NCBI GenBank assembly: GCA_964361645.1 | Contig: CAYIBK010000010.1 | Coordinates: forward strand, 1 to 30,942 | From: 2-01-FULL-39-33 sp964361645 | GTDB lineage: Bacteria > Patescibacteriota > Patescibacteriia > 2-01-FULL-39-33 | Direction: 5' to 3' | Length of the DNA: 30,942 nt | Part shown: in pieces, positions 13,478 to 21,741 of the stretch | Layout of the letters: the number at the start of each line of letters is the position of its first letter | Numbering within the stretch: the first letter of the stretch is position 1 | The notes under the pieces: generated by a model | Databases searched by the model: none | Told to the model about the DNA's origin: nothing | Seen by the model: only the letters and a program-made list of their open reading frames with translations | Program-made: the position numbers and the translations under genes

Positions 13478-14971
13478 TTATTTCAATTTTTCAATCGCCT
13501 CGCCTAATCTGGCTAGGCTTTTTTCTTGACCTAAGATTTCTGCCACTTCAAATGGTGTGGGCGATTTTTCTTCGCCCGTTAGAGCAAATCTCATCGGCCA
13601 GAGAACTTCGCCATTTTGTAAACCGGAATCAGCAATAAACTTTCTGATATTTTTTTCTAATATTTCCGCTGTCCAATCCCCTTTTGAATATTTTTTTAAT
13701 TCGATTATCAATAACTCCAGATTTTTAAGAGTTGAGACTGTATCAGATTTTTTCCAAATTAATTTTTTATGATCATACTCTAATTTATCAATAAAAATAA
13801 ATTTTAATTCTTCCCCTATCTCACTTAATTTACTGATTCTTTGCTGTTCTATAGCAAATAGCTTGTCTAAGTTTAAATCAGGTTGAACATGGGCAATATT
13901 TTTCTCTAAATATGGCCGAGCGATTTTTTTAAATTCATCAAGATCCAATTTTTTAATATAAACGCTATTAAACCAATCAAACTTCTCGCGATTAAAAACG
14001 GCTCCGGATTTATGAACCTTTTTAAGATCAAAAACTTTTATTAATTCTTCAAGCGAAAAAATTTCTTGTTCGGTGCCTGGATTCCAGCCCAATAAAGCTA
14101 CAAAATTAATCAAGGCCTCGGGAAGATAGCCTTGATCACGGTAATCTTCAACGGCTACATCACCTTGGCGCTTGGAAAGCTTGGATTTATCTGGATTTAA
14201 GAGTAGGGGCAAATGAGCAAACTGCGGCACGCTCCAATTAAAAGCTTGATACAACAAAATATGCTTGGGTGTGGATGATAGCCACTCCTCTCCCCTGATA
14301 ACATAATTGATCTTCATTAGATAATCATCCACTACACTGGCCAAATGATAAGTGGGAAAGCCGTCTGATTTTAGAATAATCTGATCATCAATATCATTGG
14401 TGCTGAATTTTATTTCACCCTTAACCGTATCCACAAATTTAACTTCCTGTCCTTCCGGCACCTTAAACCTAATAACATACCTTTCACCCATATCTAATTT
14501 GGCCTTAACCTCATCTGAATTCAATTTTAAGCATTCCCGATCATAATGAGTGGGCTGGCCGGCAGTCTGTTGATTATTCTTTAATTCCTCTAGTCTGGCT
14601 GGAGTGCAAAAGCAATAATAGACCTTATCCTGGTTAATCAGCTCCTGGGCGTATTTCTGGTATATTTTAAGCCTTTTAGATTGTGTGTAGGGCCCAAAAT
14701 TGCCCCTTTCAGAGGGTTTTCCATCATTACCCAGTAAAATACCCTCATCAGCTGTTAAACCCGCCCATTTAAGGGCTTTAAGCAAATTTTCTACCGCCCC
14801 CTCAACTTCCCTAGTTTGATCAGTATCTTCTATTCTTAAGACAAAATCACCTTTGTTTTGCTTGGCAAAAATATACTCATAAAGCGCAGTCCTTAATCCG
14901 CCAATATGAAGAAAGCCAGTCGGGCTGGGAGCAAATCTGGTTCTAATTTTTTGTTTCTTAAAAAATGGCAT
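13478..14971 (-). CDS. gltX: Glutamyl-tRNA synthetase
   Basis: This is a class I synthetase of 497 residues, normal for the family; it charges tRNA-Glu. The HIGH-type motif is HIGG (residues 22-25, within PSPTGFLHIGGLRTAL), and the KMSKS-type motif is KLSKR (264-268). Cys120, Cys122, Tyr143 and Cys147 match the spacing of the zinc site of bacterial GluRS. The C-terminal third is the helical anticodon-binding domain. No gatCAB or glnS gene is in the window, so I cannot say whether it also misacylates tRNA-Gln. No SD is visible before the ATG. The gene seems to be transcribed alone. Confidence 0.96.
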   Translation of the reverse strand: MPFFKKQKIRTRFAPSPTGFLHIGGLRTALYEYIFAKQNKGDFVLRIEDTDQTREVEGAVENLLKALKWAGLTADEGILLGNDGKPSERGNFGPYTQSKRLKIYQKYAQELINQDKVYYCFCTPARLEELKNNQQTAGQPTHYDRECLKLNSDEVKAKLDMGERYVIRFKVPEGQEVKFVDTVKGEIKFSTNDIDDQIILKSDGFPTYHLASVVDDYLMKINYVIRGEEWLSSTPKHILLYQAFNWSVPQFAHLPLLLNPDKSKLSKRQGDVAVEDYRDQGYLPEALINFVALLGWNPGTEQEIFSLEELIKVFDLKKVHKSGAVFNREKFDWFNSVYIKKLDLDEFKKIARPYLEKNIAHVQPDLNLDKLFAIEQQRISKLSEIGEELKFIFIDKLEYDHKKLIWKKSDTVSTLKNLELLIIELKKYSKGDWTAEILEKNIRKFIADSGLQNGEVLWPMRFALTGEEKSPTPFEVAEILGQEKSLARLGEAIEKLK

Positions 14972-15059
14972 TAACTGGCAATTAACCGAATATATTTTGA
15001 TAATTTATTATTGTTATATTGTATATTTTAAAAGATAGTTAGTCAAAATATAGTATAAA

Positions 15060-15084
15060 TTAAAAAGACGGATTTTTCCGTCTT
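15060..15084 (-). terminator. Rho-independent terminator for the 15103 gene
   Basis: On the minus strand AAGACGG pairs with CCGTCTT around AAAAAT, followed by TTTTTA. Confidence 0.75.
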
Positions 15085-15102
15085 AAAGTAAATTGTTATA
15101 AA

Positions 15103-15345
15103 TTAATTATTTGAATAATGTAGATTTACATTATAATTTATGTTAAATGTCATTTCTACTAATATTATTGGCCAAAAGATTATAAAAAATGCTAGAGAGC
15201 TTTGAACACAAGGTAGATTTTCTTTTTGTTGAGAATCAAATCTTATATTATATAAGAGGGCGATAATAAGGGTCAAAAACCCTAAAGCCAAATACATCAT
15301 GGCGATTAAAACCGAAAGAAGAGCCGAAAGAAGAATCGTGGTCAT
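15103..15345 (-). CDS. Small membrane protein of unknown function
   Basis: The 80-residue protein has two membrane helices (about residues 3-33 and 50-66, FFIIFWPIILVEMTF) and a short tail rich in Asn and Tyr. A strong AAGGAG SD sits 8-9 bases before the ATG. A near-consensus promoter lies at 15405-15433 and a terminator follows at once, so it forms a complete single-gene cassette. No family is recognised. Confidence 0.62.
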   Translation of the reverse strand: MTTILLSALLSVLIAMMYLALGFLTLIIALLYNIRFDSQQKENLPCVQSSLAFFIIFWPIILVEMTFNINYNVNLHYSNN

Positions 15346-15404
15346 AATCTATATCTCCTTGTTTGGTTTGTGGTTGTAAATTGATAATGTTCAAACAACA
15401 CCAT

Positions 15405-15433
15405 ATCTTAGCTTATTTAGAAGAAAATGTCAA
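15405..15433 (-). promoter_or_regulatory. Sigma70-type promoter for the 15103 gene
   Basis: On the minus strand, a perfect TTGACA (15433-15428), 17 bases, then TAAGAT (15410-15405). The -35 lies inside the last codons of the upstream glycosyltransferase gene. Confidence 0.7.
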
Positions 15434-16126
15434 GAGCCAAAGAAATTTTACGGTGGCATTAAATATCCGGCCAATCCTTTGGGGTTGAATGAAAAGCCGA
15501 AATAGCCACTCTAGTCCTATGGATCTTAAAAACTTGGGAGCTCGTTTTATATGGCCAGACAAATAATCAAATGTTCCACCCACACCCATAGCCACTTTTA
15601 TCCGAGGCAATTTATCTAAATTATTATGAATCCACATTTCTTGCTTTACCTGTCCAAACCCGACCAGCAAGATATTGGCTCCGCTGGCCTTAATTTTACT
15701 AATAATAATCTCGTTGTTATCTAAAAGCCAATTATTTTTATTAACAATACCACCCGTGGCCGCCCCCAAAACAGTTTGGGGATATTGGGCCATCAACGAT
15801 TTGGCGCTCTCCCCTGCCCCGCCCAGTAAAAATATTTTGGCCGCGCCCAACTGGCCAGATAATAGATGATCTGATAAATCAACGCCGGTTACGCGCTGGA
15901 GTTTACCCTTTGAGGCTAAAACCAAACCGAAACCATCACAAATAGATAATGACGACCCATTCAGTATTTCTTTAAATTTTTCATTTTTTTGCGCCTCAAC
16001 CAGAAATTCTGGATTAACCGTGGTTATATAATGTTGACTGGAGGAATTCAAAAAATCATCAATTTTTTTTAATGATTCTGCTAAGTTGACATTATCTATC
16101 CTAACTCCTAAAATGCTAATGACCAT
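15413..16126 (-). CDS. WecG/TagA/CpsF-family glycosyltransferase (GT26)
   Basis: The 237-residue protein matches GT26 throughout: YITTVNPEFLVEAQKN near the N-terminus, SICDGFGLVLASK, LLVGFGQVKQEMWIHNN, and MGVGGTFDYLSGHIKRAPKF followed by a basic C-terminus that meets the membrane. These enzymes add N-acetylmannosamine (or a related sugar) to undecaprenyl-diphospho-GlcNAc in teichoic acid, ECA or capsule synthesis. The start overlaps the stop of the upstream gene by one base (TAATG), so translation is coupled. It belongs with the polysaccharide genes at 21717-26786, though it is not next to them. The exact acceptor is unknown. Confidence 0.88.
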   Translation of the reverse strand: MVISILGVRIDNVNLAESLKKIDDFLNSSSQHYITTVNPEFLVEAQKNEKFKEILNGSSLSICDGFGLVLASKGKLQRVTGVDLSDHLLSGQLGAAKIFLLGGAGESAKSLMAQYPQTVLGAATGGIVNKNNWLLDNNEIIISKIKASGANILLVGFGQVKQEMWIHNNLDKLPRIKVAMGVGGTFDYLSGHIKRAPKFLRSIGLEWLFRLFIQPQRIGRIFNATVKFLWLLTFSSK

Positions 16127-16851
16127 TATTTTTTTAATTCATTTAAATAATTAACAGTTATATTCACATCACTATTATACTTCACTCCACCATCAATGTC
16201 TTTCTTTTTATCAGAGAAAGACATAATACCAAAAACATCATCTTTCCAAAAGCCCAGATTAATCTGGTAATCGCTTAAATTTTCTTTAAACTGAAAATTA
16301 CTTTCTTGTAATTTTTGTTTATAGTAAGCGGCTATTTCTTCTTTGGTCTTATCCAAGCCGGTCCACGATAGATTAACCGTTTCTGCTTTGTTTAAATCAA
16401 CAGTCGCCAGAGCTTTTTTCAAATCATCCACGCTAAAATTATTGGGTATATTAATATTATCGCCAAAATTATCAGCTAATTTCTTTTTTAAATCATTAGA
16501 GAGAAGATTTAAAAATATGGTTAAAACCCAATCGGGCATAGATTTGAGTCCGTCTATCATTCTGGCTTTGCCAATCTGGTTCTCTAAATTAATTTCTGCC
16601 CTATCGGCTTGGTAGAGGGAGAGATCGGTGGGAAAATCACTCGGCAAGCCATCAACAGTTTTAACAATTGGTCCAATAAAAAATTTTAAAGCCAAATAAC
16701 CCACCAATGCCAAAAGTAATATAGTTAAAACAATGGCTATAAATATTTTTATGAAATTATGATGTTTTCTTTTTCTTCTTCTTTTTCTGGGAGCCCAGTC
16801 AAAAGCTTCATCCCTTTCTATGGCCTGAAAATTTTCCAAATCTATTCTCAT
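16126..16851 (-). CDS. Membrane-anchored protein of unknown function
   Basis: The 241-residue protein has a basic cytoplasmic N-terminus (RKRRRKRKHH, residues 22-31), one membrane helix (FIKIFIAIVLTILLLALVGYL) and an external domain of about 185 residues with helical and beta segments. The last part (EEIAAYYKQKLQESNFQFKE, then DDVFGIMSFSDKKK) resembles lipoprotein-style domains that read 'tilt one helix, then small beta sheet', but I recognise no family. It is translationally coupled to the TagA-like transferase that follows, which suggests a role in the same envelope glycan pathway. No SD is visible. Confidence 0.65.
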   Translation of the reverse strand: MRIDLENFQAIERDEAFDWAPRKRRRKRKHHNFIKIFIAIVLTILLLALVGYLALKFFIGPIVKTVDGLPSDFPTDLSLYQADRAEINLENQIGKARMIDGLKSMPDWVLTIFLNLLSNDLKKKLADNFGDNINIPNNFSVDDLKKALATVDLNKAETVNLSWTGLDKTKEEIAAYYKQKLQESNFQFKENLSDYQINLGFWKDDVFGIMSFSDKKKDIDGGVKYNSDVNITVNYLNELKK

Positions 16852-16872
16852 GGTGTAAAATTAGTATAATCT

Positions 16873-16878
16873 ATTATA
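16873..16878 (-). promoter_or_regulatory. Probable -10 box for the 16126-15413 operon
   Basis: A perfect TATAAT on the minus strand lies 21 bases before the ATG at 16851. No good -35 is seen. Confidence 0.4.
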
Positions 16879-16970
16879 CATGATAGCAGAAATTTGAAAT
16901 AGTTAATAACCAATAACCTCGCCCTATTTTTAGTTTCCTTTTTAATCATAAAAATAATTTAAAAATTTTT

Positions 16971-17120
16971 ATTTTTCAATTCTCAAACAATATAAAAATG
17001 ATTTAATTTTCAAACACTATTATAATGTAAATAATCTTTAAAACACCTATAATAATGTTTTAGACATTTAGAAATTAATTAATTGTTTGAAAATTAAAAA
17101 TTAGAAATTGAAAATTATTA
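16971..17120. repeat. AT-rich dispersed intergenic repeat, copy B (MITE-like)
   Basis: The gene-free stretch 16852-17213 holds this element and two promoters. Its left end (TTTTTCAATTCTCAAACAAT, 16972-16991) is the inverted counterpart of its right end (ATTGTTTGA, 17082-17090, with GAAATTGAAAATT from 17104). The internal block 17051-17084 matches copy A at 6261-6294. A looser relative fills 18592-18674. Such terminal inversion resembles a small non-coding mobile repeat. Confidence 0.55.
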
Positions 17121-17170
17121 TTACTTTTTATTCTTTTATTTAACTGGATATACCCAAAATATTAAATATC

Positions 17171-17179
17171 TGTTATAAT
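17171..17179 (+). promoter_or_regulatory. Extended -10 promoter for the secreted protein at 17214
   Basis: TGTTATAAT contains a perfect TATAAT with the TGn extension; the -35 region is poor. The leader would be about 28 bases, without an SD. Confidence 0.6.
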
Positions 17180-17213
17180 TTAAACGAATTAAGATAAATA
17201 AAATAAACAGAAA

Positions 17214-18584
17214 ATGAGAAAAACCCACCTAATCATTACCGTTTTTGTTTCGGCAACATTAATTATAGTGGCCAGTACATCCAAAGCGGCTGAATTTGAC
17301 CCAAATTATTTAATTTCTGATTCAGAAATAACCAATTACAACTCAATGGATTTGGGAGATATTCAAAGATTTTTAGAAAGACGAGAAGGTACTCTCAAAA
17401 GCTATATTACTGTTGACAAAGATGGCAAAAGCATAACTGCAGCTGAAACTTTCTACAAAACAGCTTTAGACGCCATGATTAATCCTAAATATTTACTAGT
17501 CCTCGTCCAAAAAGAAATGAGCTTGTTAGATAACCCCTCACCTGGGCAAAGCCAATACGACTGGGCCACTGGTTATGGCTGTCCTGATGGTGGAGGATGT
17601 AATCCTAGATGGCAAGGATTTTTTAAACAAGTTAATTCGGCTGCTCTACAAACCAGAGATTATGTGGATAATTCCAATCAATATTATTATCAGCCCGGAG
17701 TCACTAGAATAATTGATGGCACACCAGTTACACCTAAAAATCCAGCCACAGCCGGTTTGTATTCTTATACTCCGCACATAGATTGCAATGGCAATTGCGG
17801 TGGCAATAAACTTTTTTGGAATTTATGGAATAAATATTTTGGCAAAAAATGGCCAGATGGATCACTGCTTGAAGCCGAAAACAGCACTAATAGGTATTAC
17901 ATAGAAAACGGCACCAAAAGATCTATAGTTTCTAAATCAGTTTTTATTTCCAGATTTGATCCTAAAAAAATAATCACCGTTTCCGATCAAGATCTTGATT
18001 ATTATGAAGATGGCCCACCAATTCAATATTTAAATTTTTCCCTCTTAAGAAATCCAGCTCAAGAAGTATATATGATTATTGATGACACTAAAAGAAAGAT
18101 TGAGAGTAATGAATTATTAAAAGAAATCGGCTTTAGCGAGGATGATATAATAGGTGTAAGCAATGATGAACTTAATCTTTATAGAACTGAATCTAATATA
18201 ACCAGAAATACGATTTATCCAACCGGCAAATTACTCCAAGATAAAAAAACTAGTGATGTTTATTATGTGCTTAGTGGTAAAAAGAAATTAGTTATAAATA
18301 AAGAAATATTGGATGCCAATTTTCGTGGTGTACCTATAGAAAAAGTTTCCGCTGATGATCTTGATGTTTATTTTCCGGGATCCCCAGTTACCTTGCCTGA
18401 TGGTGAGCTGATAAAAATAAACGGCCTTAATACTGTTTATGTTATCTCTGATGGTAATAAATTGCCTATTTTTAATTCTAAAATATTTCTGGCGATGAAT
18501 TATAAATGGGATAATATAAAACTCGTTACCAAAGAAACTTTAGATGTTCACACTCTGGGACAAACCATAACCGGAGATTGGTAA
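17214..18584 (+). CDS. Secreted lysozyme-like protein with four C-terminal surface repeats
   Basis: The 456-residue protein starts with a signal peptide (residues 6-25, ends SKA-A). Residues 26-210 look like a lysozyme/transglycosylase-like domain known from secreted actinobacterial and CPR proteins. Its marks are ISDSEITNYNSM, INPKYLLVLVQKEMSLL (Glu101 could be the catalytic acid), DWATGYGCPDGGGCNPRW and YTPHIDCNGNCGG. Four repeats of about 60 residues follow (starting near 215, 275, 338 and 397), each reading 'G-x-L-L ... V-Y-x-I ... K-x-x-I ... F ... V-S-x-x-D-L-x-x-Y'. Related repeats occur in the secreted protein at 339-2120. A peptidoglycan-cutting or surface role is likely, but the catalytic assignment is inference. 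Confidence 0.75.
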   Translation: MRKTHLIITVFVSATLIIVASTSKAAEFDPNYLISDSEITNYNSMDLGDIQRFLERREGTLKSYITVDKDGKSITAAETFYKTALDAMINPKYLLVLVQKEMSLLDNPSPGQSQYDWATGYGCPDGGGCNPRWQGFFKQVNSAALQTRDYVDNSNQYYYQPGVTRIIDGTPVTPKNPATAGLYSYTPHIDCNGNCGGNKLFWNLWNKYFGKKWPDGSLLEAENSTNRYYIENGTKRSIVSKSVFISRFDPKKIITVSDQDLDYYEDGPPIQYLNFSLLRNPAQEVYMIIDDTKRKIESNELLKEIGFSEDDIIGVSNDELNLYRTESNITRNTIYPTGKLLQDKKTSDVYYVLSGKKKLVINKEILDANFRGVPIEKVSADDLDVYFPGSPVTLPDGELIKINGLNTVYVISDGNKLPIFNSKIFLAMNYKWDNIKLVTKETLDVHTLGQTITGDW

Positions 18585-18674
18585 TTTAAAATAATTTAAA
18601 AAAATAATTAATTAATTTAAAAATTTTAAAATTGTTTTGAAATTAAAAATTTTTAAATTTAAAATTAAAATTAT

Positions 18675-19466
18675 ATGTCTTTAGTCTTTAGCGCCATCGT
18701 ACCCCATCCACCCATACTCATCCCAAGTATCGGCAAAGGAAATTTGGAACAGATAACTAAAACCAAAGAAGCTTTAGCTAGTTTAGAGCGTGATTTATAT
18801 GCCTCCAAACCAGATATTTTAATTATTATATCACCACATGGCCGGGTTAATCATGATCATTTTACTATTAATCTATCAGATAATTTTGAAATCAATTTTG
18901 AAGCATTTGGTGATTTTGCCACTAAAATTAAGGTGGGGGGCGATATACCGCTAATGACCAATGATCGAGAAAGAATATCAAGCAAGTCTCCGATTAATAT
19001 AATATCAGAATCAAAATTAGACCACGGTGTGGGCATACCATTTTACTCTCTGGGGCAAAATATACTTGATATAAAAATAATCCCTATTTATTTCTCCATG
19101 TTGGATAATCAATCACATTTAGAGTTTGGCAAGAATTTAAAAGAAATCATCCTTAATACCGACAAAAGAATAGCGGTTATAGCTTCGGGTGACTTATCGC
19201 ATTGCCTAACAGAAAACGCTCCGGTAAAATTCAATCCAGCTGGCAAAAAATTTGATGAAAATTTAATAGAACTTTTAAAAAATGGTGATTCACAAGGTGT
19301 GGTTAATATAGATAAAAAGTTAATCGAAAACGCAGCTGAGTGCGGACTGAAATCTATCATTATACTTTTAGGAACACTGAACAATATAAACTTTAAAACC
19401 AAGATATTAAATTATGAAGCTCCTTTTGGAGTAGGTTATTTAGTGGCCAATATGGAATTAGAATAA
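18675..19466 (+). CDS. LigB-type class III extradiol dioxygenase-like protein
   Basis: The 263-residue protein has the LigB fold markers: VPHPPILIP (His11), ISPHGR (His55), LDHGVGIPFY (His117) and ASGDLSH (His176). His11, His55 and a downstream acid are the usual iron ligands, and His117/His176 are active-site histidines. LigB homologues in bacteria and archaea are often linked to the AMMECR1/MEMO/radical-SAM set ('AmmeMemoRadiSam'), but neither AMMECR1 nor a radical SAM gene lies beside it here. Ring cleavage of catechols is unlikely to be the job in a reduced genome. The true substrate is unknown. No SD is visible; a repeat-rich AT leader lies upstream and a strong terminator downstream. 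Confidence 0.78.
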   Translation: MSLVFSAIVPHPPILIPSIGKGNLEQITKTKEALASLERDLYASKPDILIIISPHGRVNHDHFTINLSDNFEINFEAFGDFATKIKVGGDIPLMTNDRERISSKSPINIISESKLDHGVGIPFYSLGQNILDIKIIPIYFSMLDNQSHLEFGKNLKEIILNTDKRIAVIASGDLSHCLTENAPVKFNPAGKKFDENLIELLKNGDSQGVVNIDKKLIENAAECGLKSIIILLGTLNNINFKTKILNYEAPFGVGYLVANMELE

Positions 19467-19477
19467 TTACTTATTTT

Positions 19478-19503
19478 AAAATCCACCTAGAGAGGTGGAT
19501 TTT
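19478..19503. terminator. Bidirectional terminator
   Basis: AAAATCCACCT pairs perfectly with AGGTGGATTTT around a 4-base loop. The stop codon of the convergent gene starts within its last bases. Confidence 0.8.
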
Positions 19504-19792
19504 ATGTTGGTTTATTTTTACCCTCATCAGCTATAACCTTAAAAAAATATTTCCATTTTTCCCCCGTCTGGCATAATTCCTTAGTATCATTTAAGGCTCT
19601 TTCTATTTTTTCTTTACTATTATCTTTACAAATTTTAAAAACCGAATTCCTTTTAAAATTAGGCACACCCAAATCAGAAATTATGCGTAAAGCAAAATCC
19701 TGCCACTGGTAAGCCGGCGGTTTTTTTTGTTCAATCTTTCCGATCTTGCCAAAAAGATCACTTATTTTTTGCGGGCCTTTATTTTCTTTCAT
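19502..19792 (-). CDS. Small soluble protein of unknown function
   Basis: The 96-residue, Lys-rich protein has no membrane helix. A disordered N-terminus (MKENKGPQKISDLFGKI) is followed by a compact helical part: YQWQDFALRIISDLGVP, KRNSVFKICKDNSKEKIE and CQTGEKWKYFFKVIAD. This plan, a short linear motif then a helical domain, resembles small CPR proteins found beside DNA or RNA functions, but I cannot name a family. It lies divergent from def, with no SD. Confidence 0.6.
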   Translation of the reverse strand: MKENKGPQKISDLFGKIGKIEQKKPPAYQWQDFALRIISDLGVPNFKRNSVFKICKDNSKEKIERALNDTKELCQTGEKWKYFFKVIADEGKNKPT

Positions 19793-20017
19793 ATTATGGG
19801 TCTATCAAATAATAACTTTTCTACTGCAATTCCCAAATTTGATCTACGGCTTTGTAAAAATTTATCAACATATTTCTATAAGCCTCAAAATTTTTACATG
19901 CGCCTCGACTCAAATTTAAAAATTTCGTTACGAAAATTATTATTCAACAGACCCACGTATTTTAACAAATCAACCAACTATTGTAAAACTATTTATACCT
20001 CATATTATCAGTAAACC

Positions 20018-20046
20018 TTGACTAATTATCATTTTTATAATATAAT
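20018..20046 (+). promoter_or_regulatory. Near-perfect promoter giving a leaderless def mRNA
   Basis: TTGACT (20018-20023), 17 bases, TATAAT (20041-20046). The ATG of def begins 7 bases after the last base of the -10, where transcription itself should start. Confidence 0.8.
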
Positions 20047-20052
20047 ATAGGC

Positions 20053-20511
20053 ATGTTAGAAATTATTACCCTACCCAATCCAATACTTAGAAAAAAGTCA
20101 CGGCAGGTGGCTAATGTTTTGGTTGATGAAATACAAAAACTAATACCCCAAATGATAGAAACCATGAAAGTTAAAAACGGAGTGGGATTAGCCGCTCCAC
20201 AAATTGGCCAAAATATAAGATTGCTGGTGGTTGGCCATAAAGACAAAGATTTGGTAGTAATCAATCCTAAGATACTCAAAAAATCATTATTGAAAGAATG
20301 GGATGAGGAGGGTTGTTTGTCTATACCGCATAAATACGGACAAGTTAAAAGGCATAAAAGCGTTACTATAAAATATCTAAACGAAAGTGGGCAAGAACAA
20401 ACCTTAAAAGCCAAGGGATTACTGGCTAGAATTATTCAGCACGAAATAGATCATTTAGATGGAATATTATTTATTGACAAAGCTAAAGATTTAGCTGATA
20501 TCCAATATTAA
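20053..20511 (+). CDS. def: Peptide deformylase
   Basis: The enzyme removes the formyl group from the N-terminal Met of new proteins. At 152 residues it is slightly short but complete. All three motifs are present: GVGLAAPQIG (43-52), EGCLS with metal ligand Cys88, and HEIDHLDG with ligands His130 and His134 and catalytic Glu131. The ATG lies directly at the predicted transcription start of a strong promoter, so the message is probably leaderless. The fmt gene starts one base after the stop, so formylation and deformylation are encoded together, as in many bacteria. Confidence 0.96.
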   Translation: MLEIITLPNPILRKKSRQVANVLVDEIQKLIPQMIETMKVKNGVGLAAPQIGQNIRLLVVGHKDKDLVVINPKILKKSLLKEWDEEGCLSIPHKYGQVKRHKSVTIKYLNESGQEQTLKAKGLLARIIQHEIDHLDGILFIDKAKDLADIQY

Positions 20512-20512
20512 T

Positions 20513-21463
20513 ATGAACAAACCAATTAAAATAATTTTTATGGGGACACCGCACTTTTCCGTTCCCTATTTTAAGTCTTTAATTAACGACAAATCTTTTG
20601 AAGTTAAGGCAGTTATAACCCAATCCGACAAGCCAACTGGCCGAAAACAAATCATCACTCCGTCGCCGGTCAAGATGGTAGCTCAAGAAAATAAGCTGCC
20701 AGTTTTTCAGCCGGAAAAACTAAAAGATAACGGCGAAATTGTAGAACAGTTAAAAAAAATTGAACCTGATTTGATTGTGGTGGTAGCTTATGGCCAAATC
20801 ATACCAAAAGAAATACTGGCTCTGCCTAAATTGGGCAATGTTAATGTCCATCCTTCACTACTGCCTAAATACCGAGGTGCCTCACCAATTCAAAATGCCA
20901 TTTTAAATAATGAAACCTCCACTGGCATAACCATTATGTTAATGGATGAAAAAATGGATCATGGACCGATGTTAGCTCAAAAAGAAATAATACTGGACGG
21001 CACCGAAGATAATAAGTCGCTCCACCAGAAAATGTCTGATAATGATAGCACTGATTTTTTAATTACTACTATAAAAAAATTCATTGACCACGAAATCCAG
21101 CCAACCGTTCAAGACGAGACTCTAGCTACTTATTGTAAATTAATAACCAAAGAAGAAGCCAAAATCAATTGGGCTGATTCGGCTAAAAATATAAGTTCCA
21201 AAATAAGAGCCTTTTATCCTTGGCCGGTCGCTTGGACTAATTTAGATAATAAAAGAGTTAAAATATTTCCGCCAATTGTTATTATAGAAAATAAAAAACA
21301 GCCAGGTGAAATTTTTGAGTATGAAAATAGTTTGGCTGTCGGTTGTGGTGATAATTCAATTGTTATAAGTTCAATGCAGATAGAGGGTAAAAATAAAATT
21401 TTATCAAGTGATTTTATAATGGGACACAAAGATGCGATAGAAAATAAATTTTTTAGTTTTTAA
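20513..21463 (+). CDS. fmt: Methionyl-tRNA formyltransferase
   Basis: The enzyme transfers formyl from 10-formyl-tetrahydrofolate to Met-tRNA(fMet). The 316 residues match the family length. The N-terminal catalytic domain shows IIFMGTPHFSVPYF, then Asn111, His113 (HPSLLPKYRGASPIQ) and Asp149 (MDHGPM), the known active-site triad. The C-terminal OB-like tRNA-binding domain starts after CKLITKEEAKINW. One base separates it from def, and translation is probably coupled. No SD is visible. The call is secure. Confidence 0.96.
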   Translation: MNKPIKIIFMGTPHFSVPYFKSLINDKSFEVKAVITQSDKPTGRKQIITPSPVKMVAQENKLPVFQPEKLKDNGEIVEQLKKIEPDLIVVVAYGQIIPKEILALPKLGNVNVHPSLLPKYRGASPIQNAILNNETSTGITIMLMDEKMDHGPMLAQKEIILDGTEDNKSLHQKMSDNDSTDFLITTIKKFIDHEIQPTVQDETLATYCKLITKEEAKINWADSAKNISSKIRAFYPWPVAWTNLDNKRVKIFPPIVIIENKKQPGEIFEYENSLAVGCGDNSIVISSMQIEGKNKILSSDFIMGHKDAIENKFFSF

Positions 21464-21510
21464 ATAAATTAGTACCTTTACATTAGCAATATACAACTGG
21501 GAGATAAAAC

Positions 21511-21720
21511 ATGAAATGCGAACACTGTAAGTTTTCATGGTATGACAAAAGAAGCCCTATTTTATTTGGTCCGCTGATGTGTGATAGCCATCAAATGAAG
21601 TGGCTTTATGGAGGAATAGCTTTAGCTAAACATTATAATCCCAATAATAGATGTGAGTTTGGAGAATATACCTTAATACATCTGGTATTAAATTCTTTAA
21701 AAAAAATATTTGGCCGTTAA
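21511..21720 (+). CDS. Small Cys-containing protein of unknown function
   Basis: The 69-residue protein starts MKCEHCKFSWYDKRSP and has a further Cys at MCDSHQ and RCEFGE, so a CxxC...C...C zinc site is plausible. The rest is aromatic and basic, ending IHLVLNSLKKIFGR as an amphipathic helix. A GGGAG SD lies 8 bases before the ATG. The final codons run into the terminator at 21714. No family is recognised. It is probably real because of the SD and the cysteine pattern. Confidence 0.58.
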   Translation: MKCEHCKFSWYDKRSPILFGPLMCDSHQMKWLYGGIALAKHYNPNNRCEFGEYTLIHLVLNSLKKIFGR

Positions 21721-21741
21721 ATTATATTTAACGGTTTTTTT
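21714..21741. terminator. Terminator shared by two overlapping convergent genes
   Basis: CCGTTAAAT pairs with ATTTAACGG around TAT and is followed by T7. The stop codons of both the plus-strand gene (21718-21720) and the minus-strand gene (21717-21719) lie in the stem. Confidence 0.85.

Noticed and set aside
19727..20014. Plus-strand open frame of 95 codons before def
   Set aside because: It overlaps the start of the minus-strand gene at 19502-19792, reads as low-complexity Asn/Tyr/Lys-rich sequence, and has no SD.
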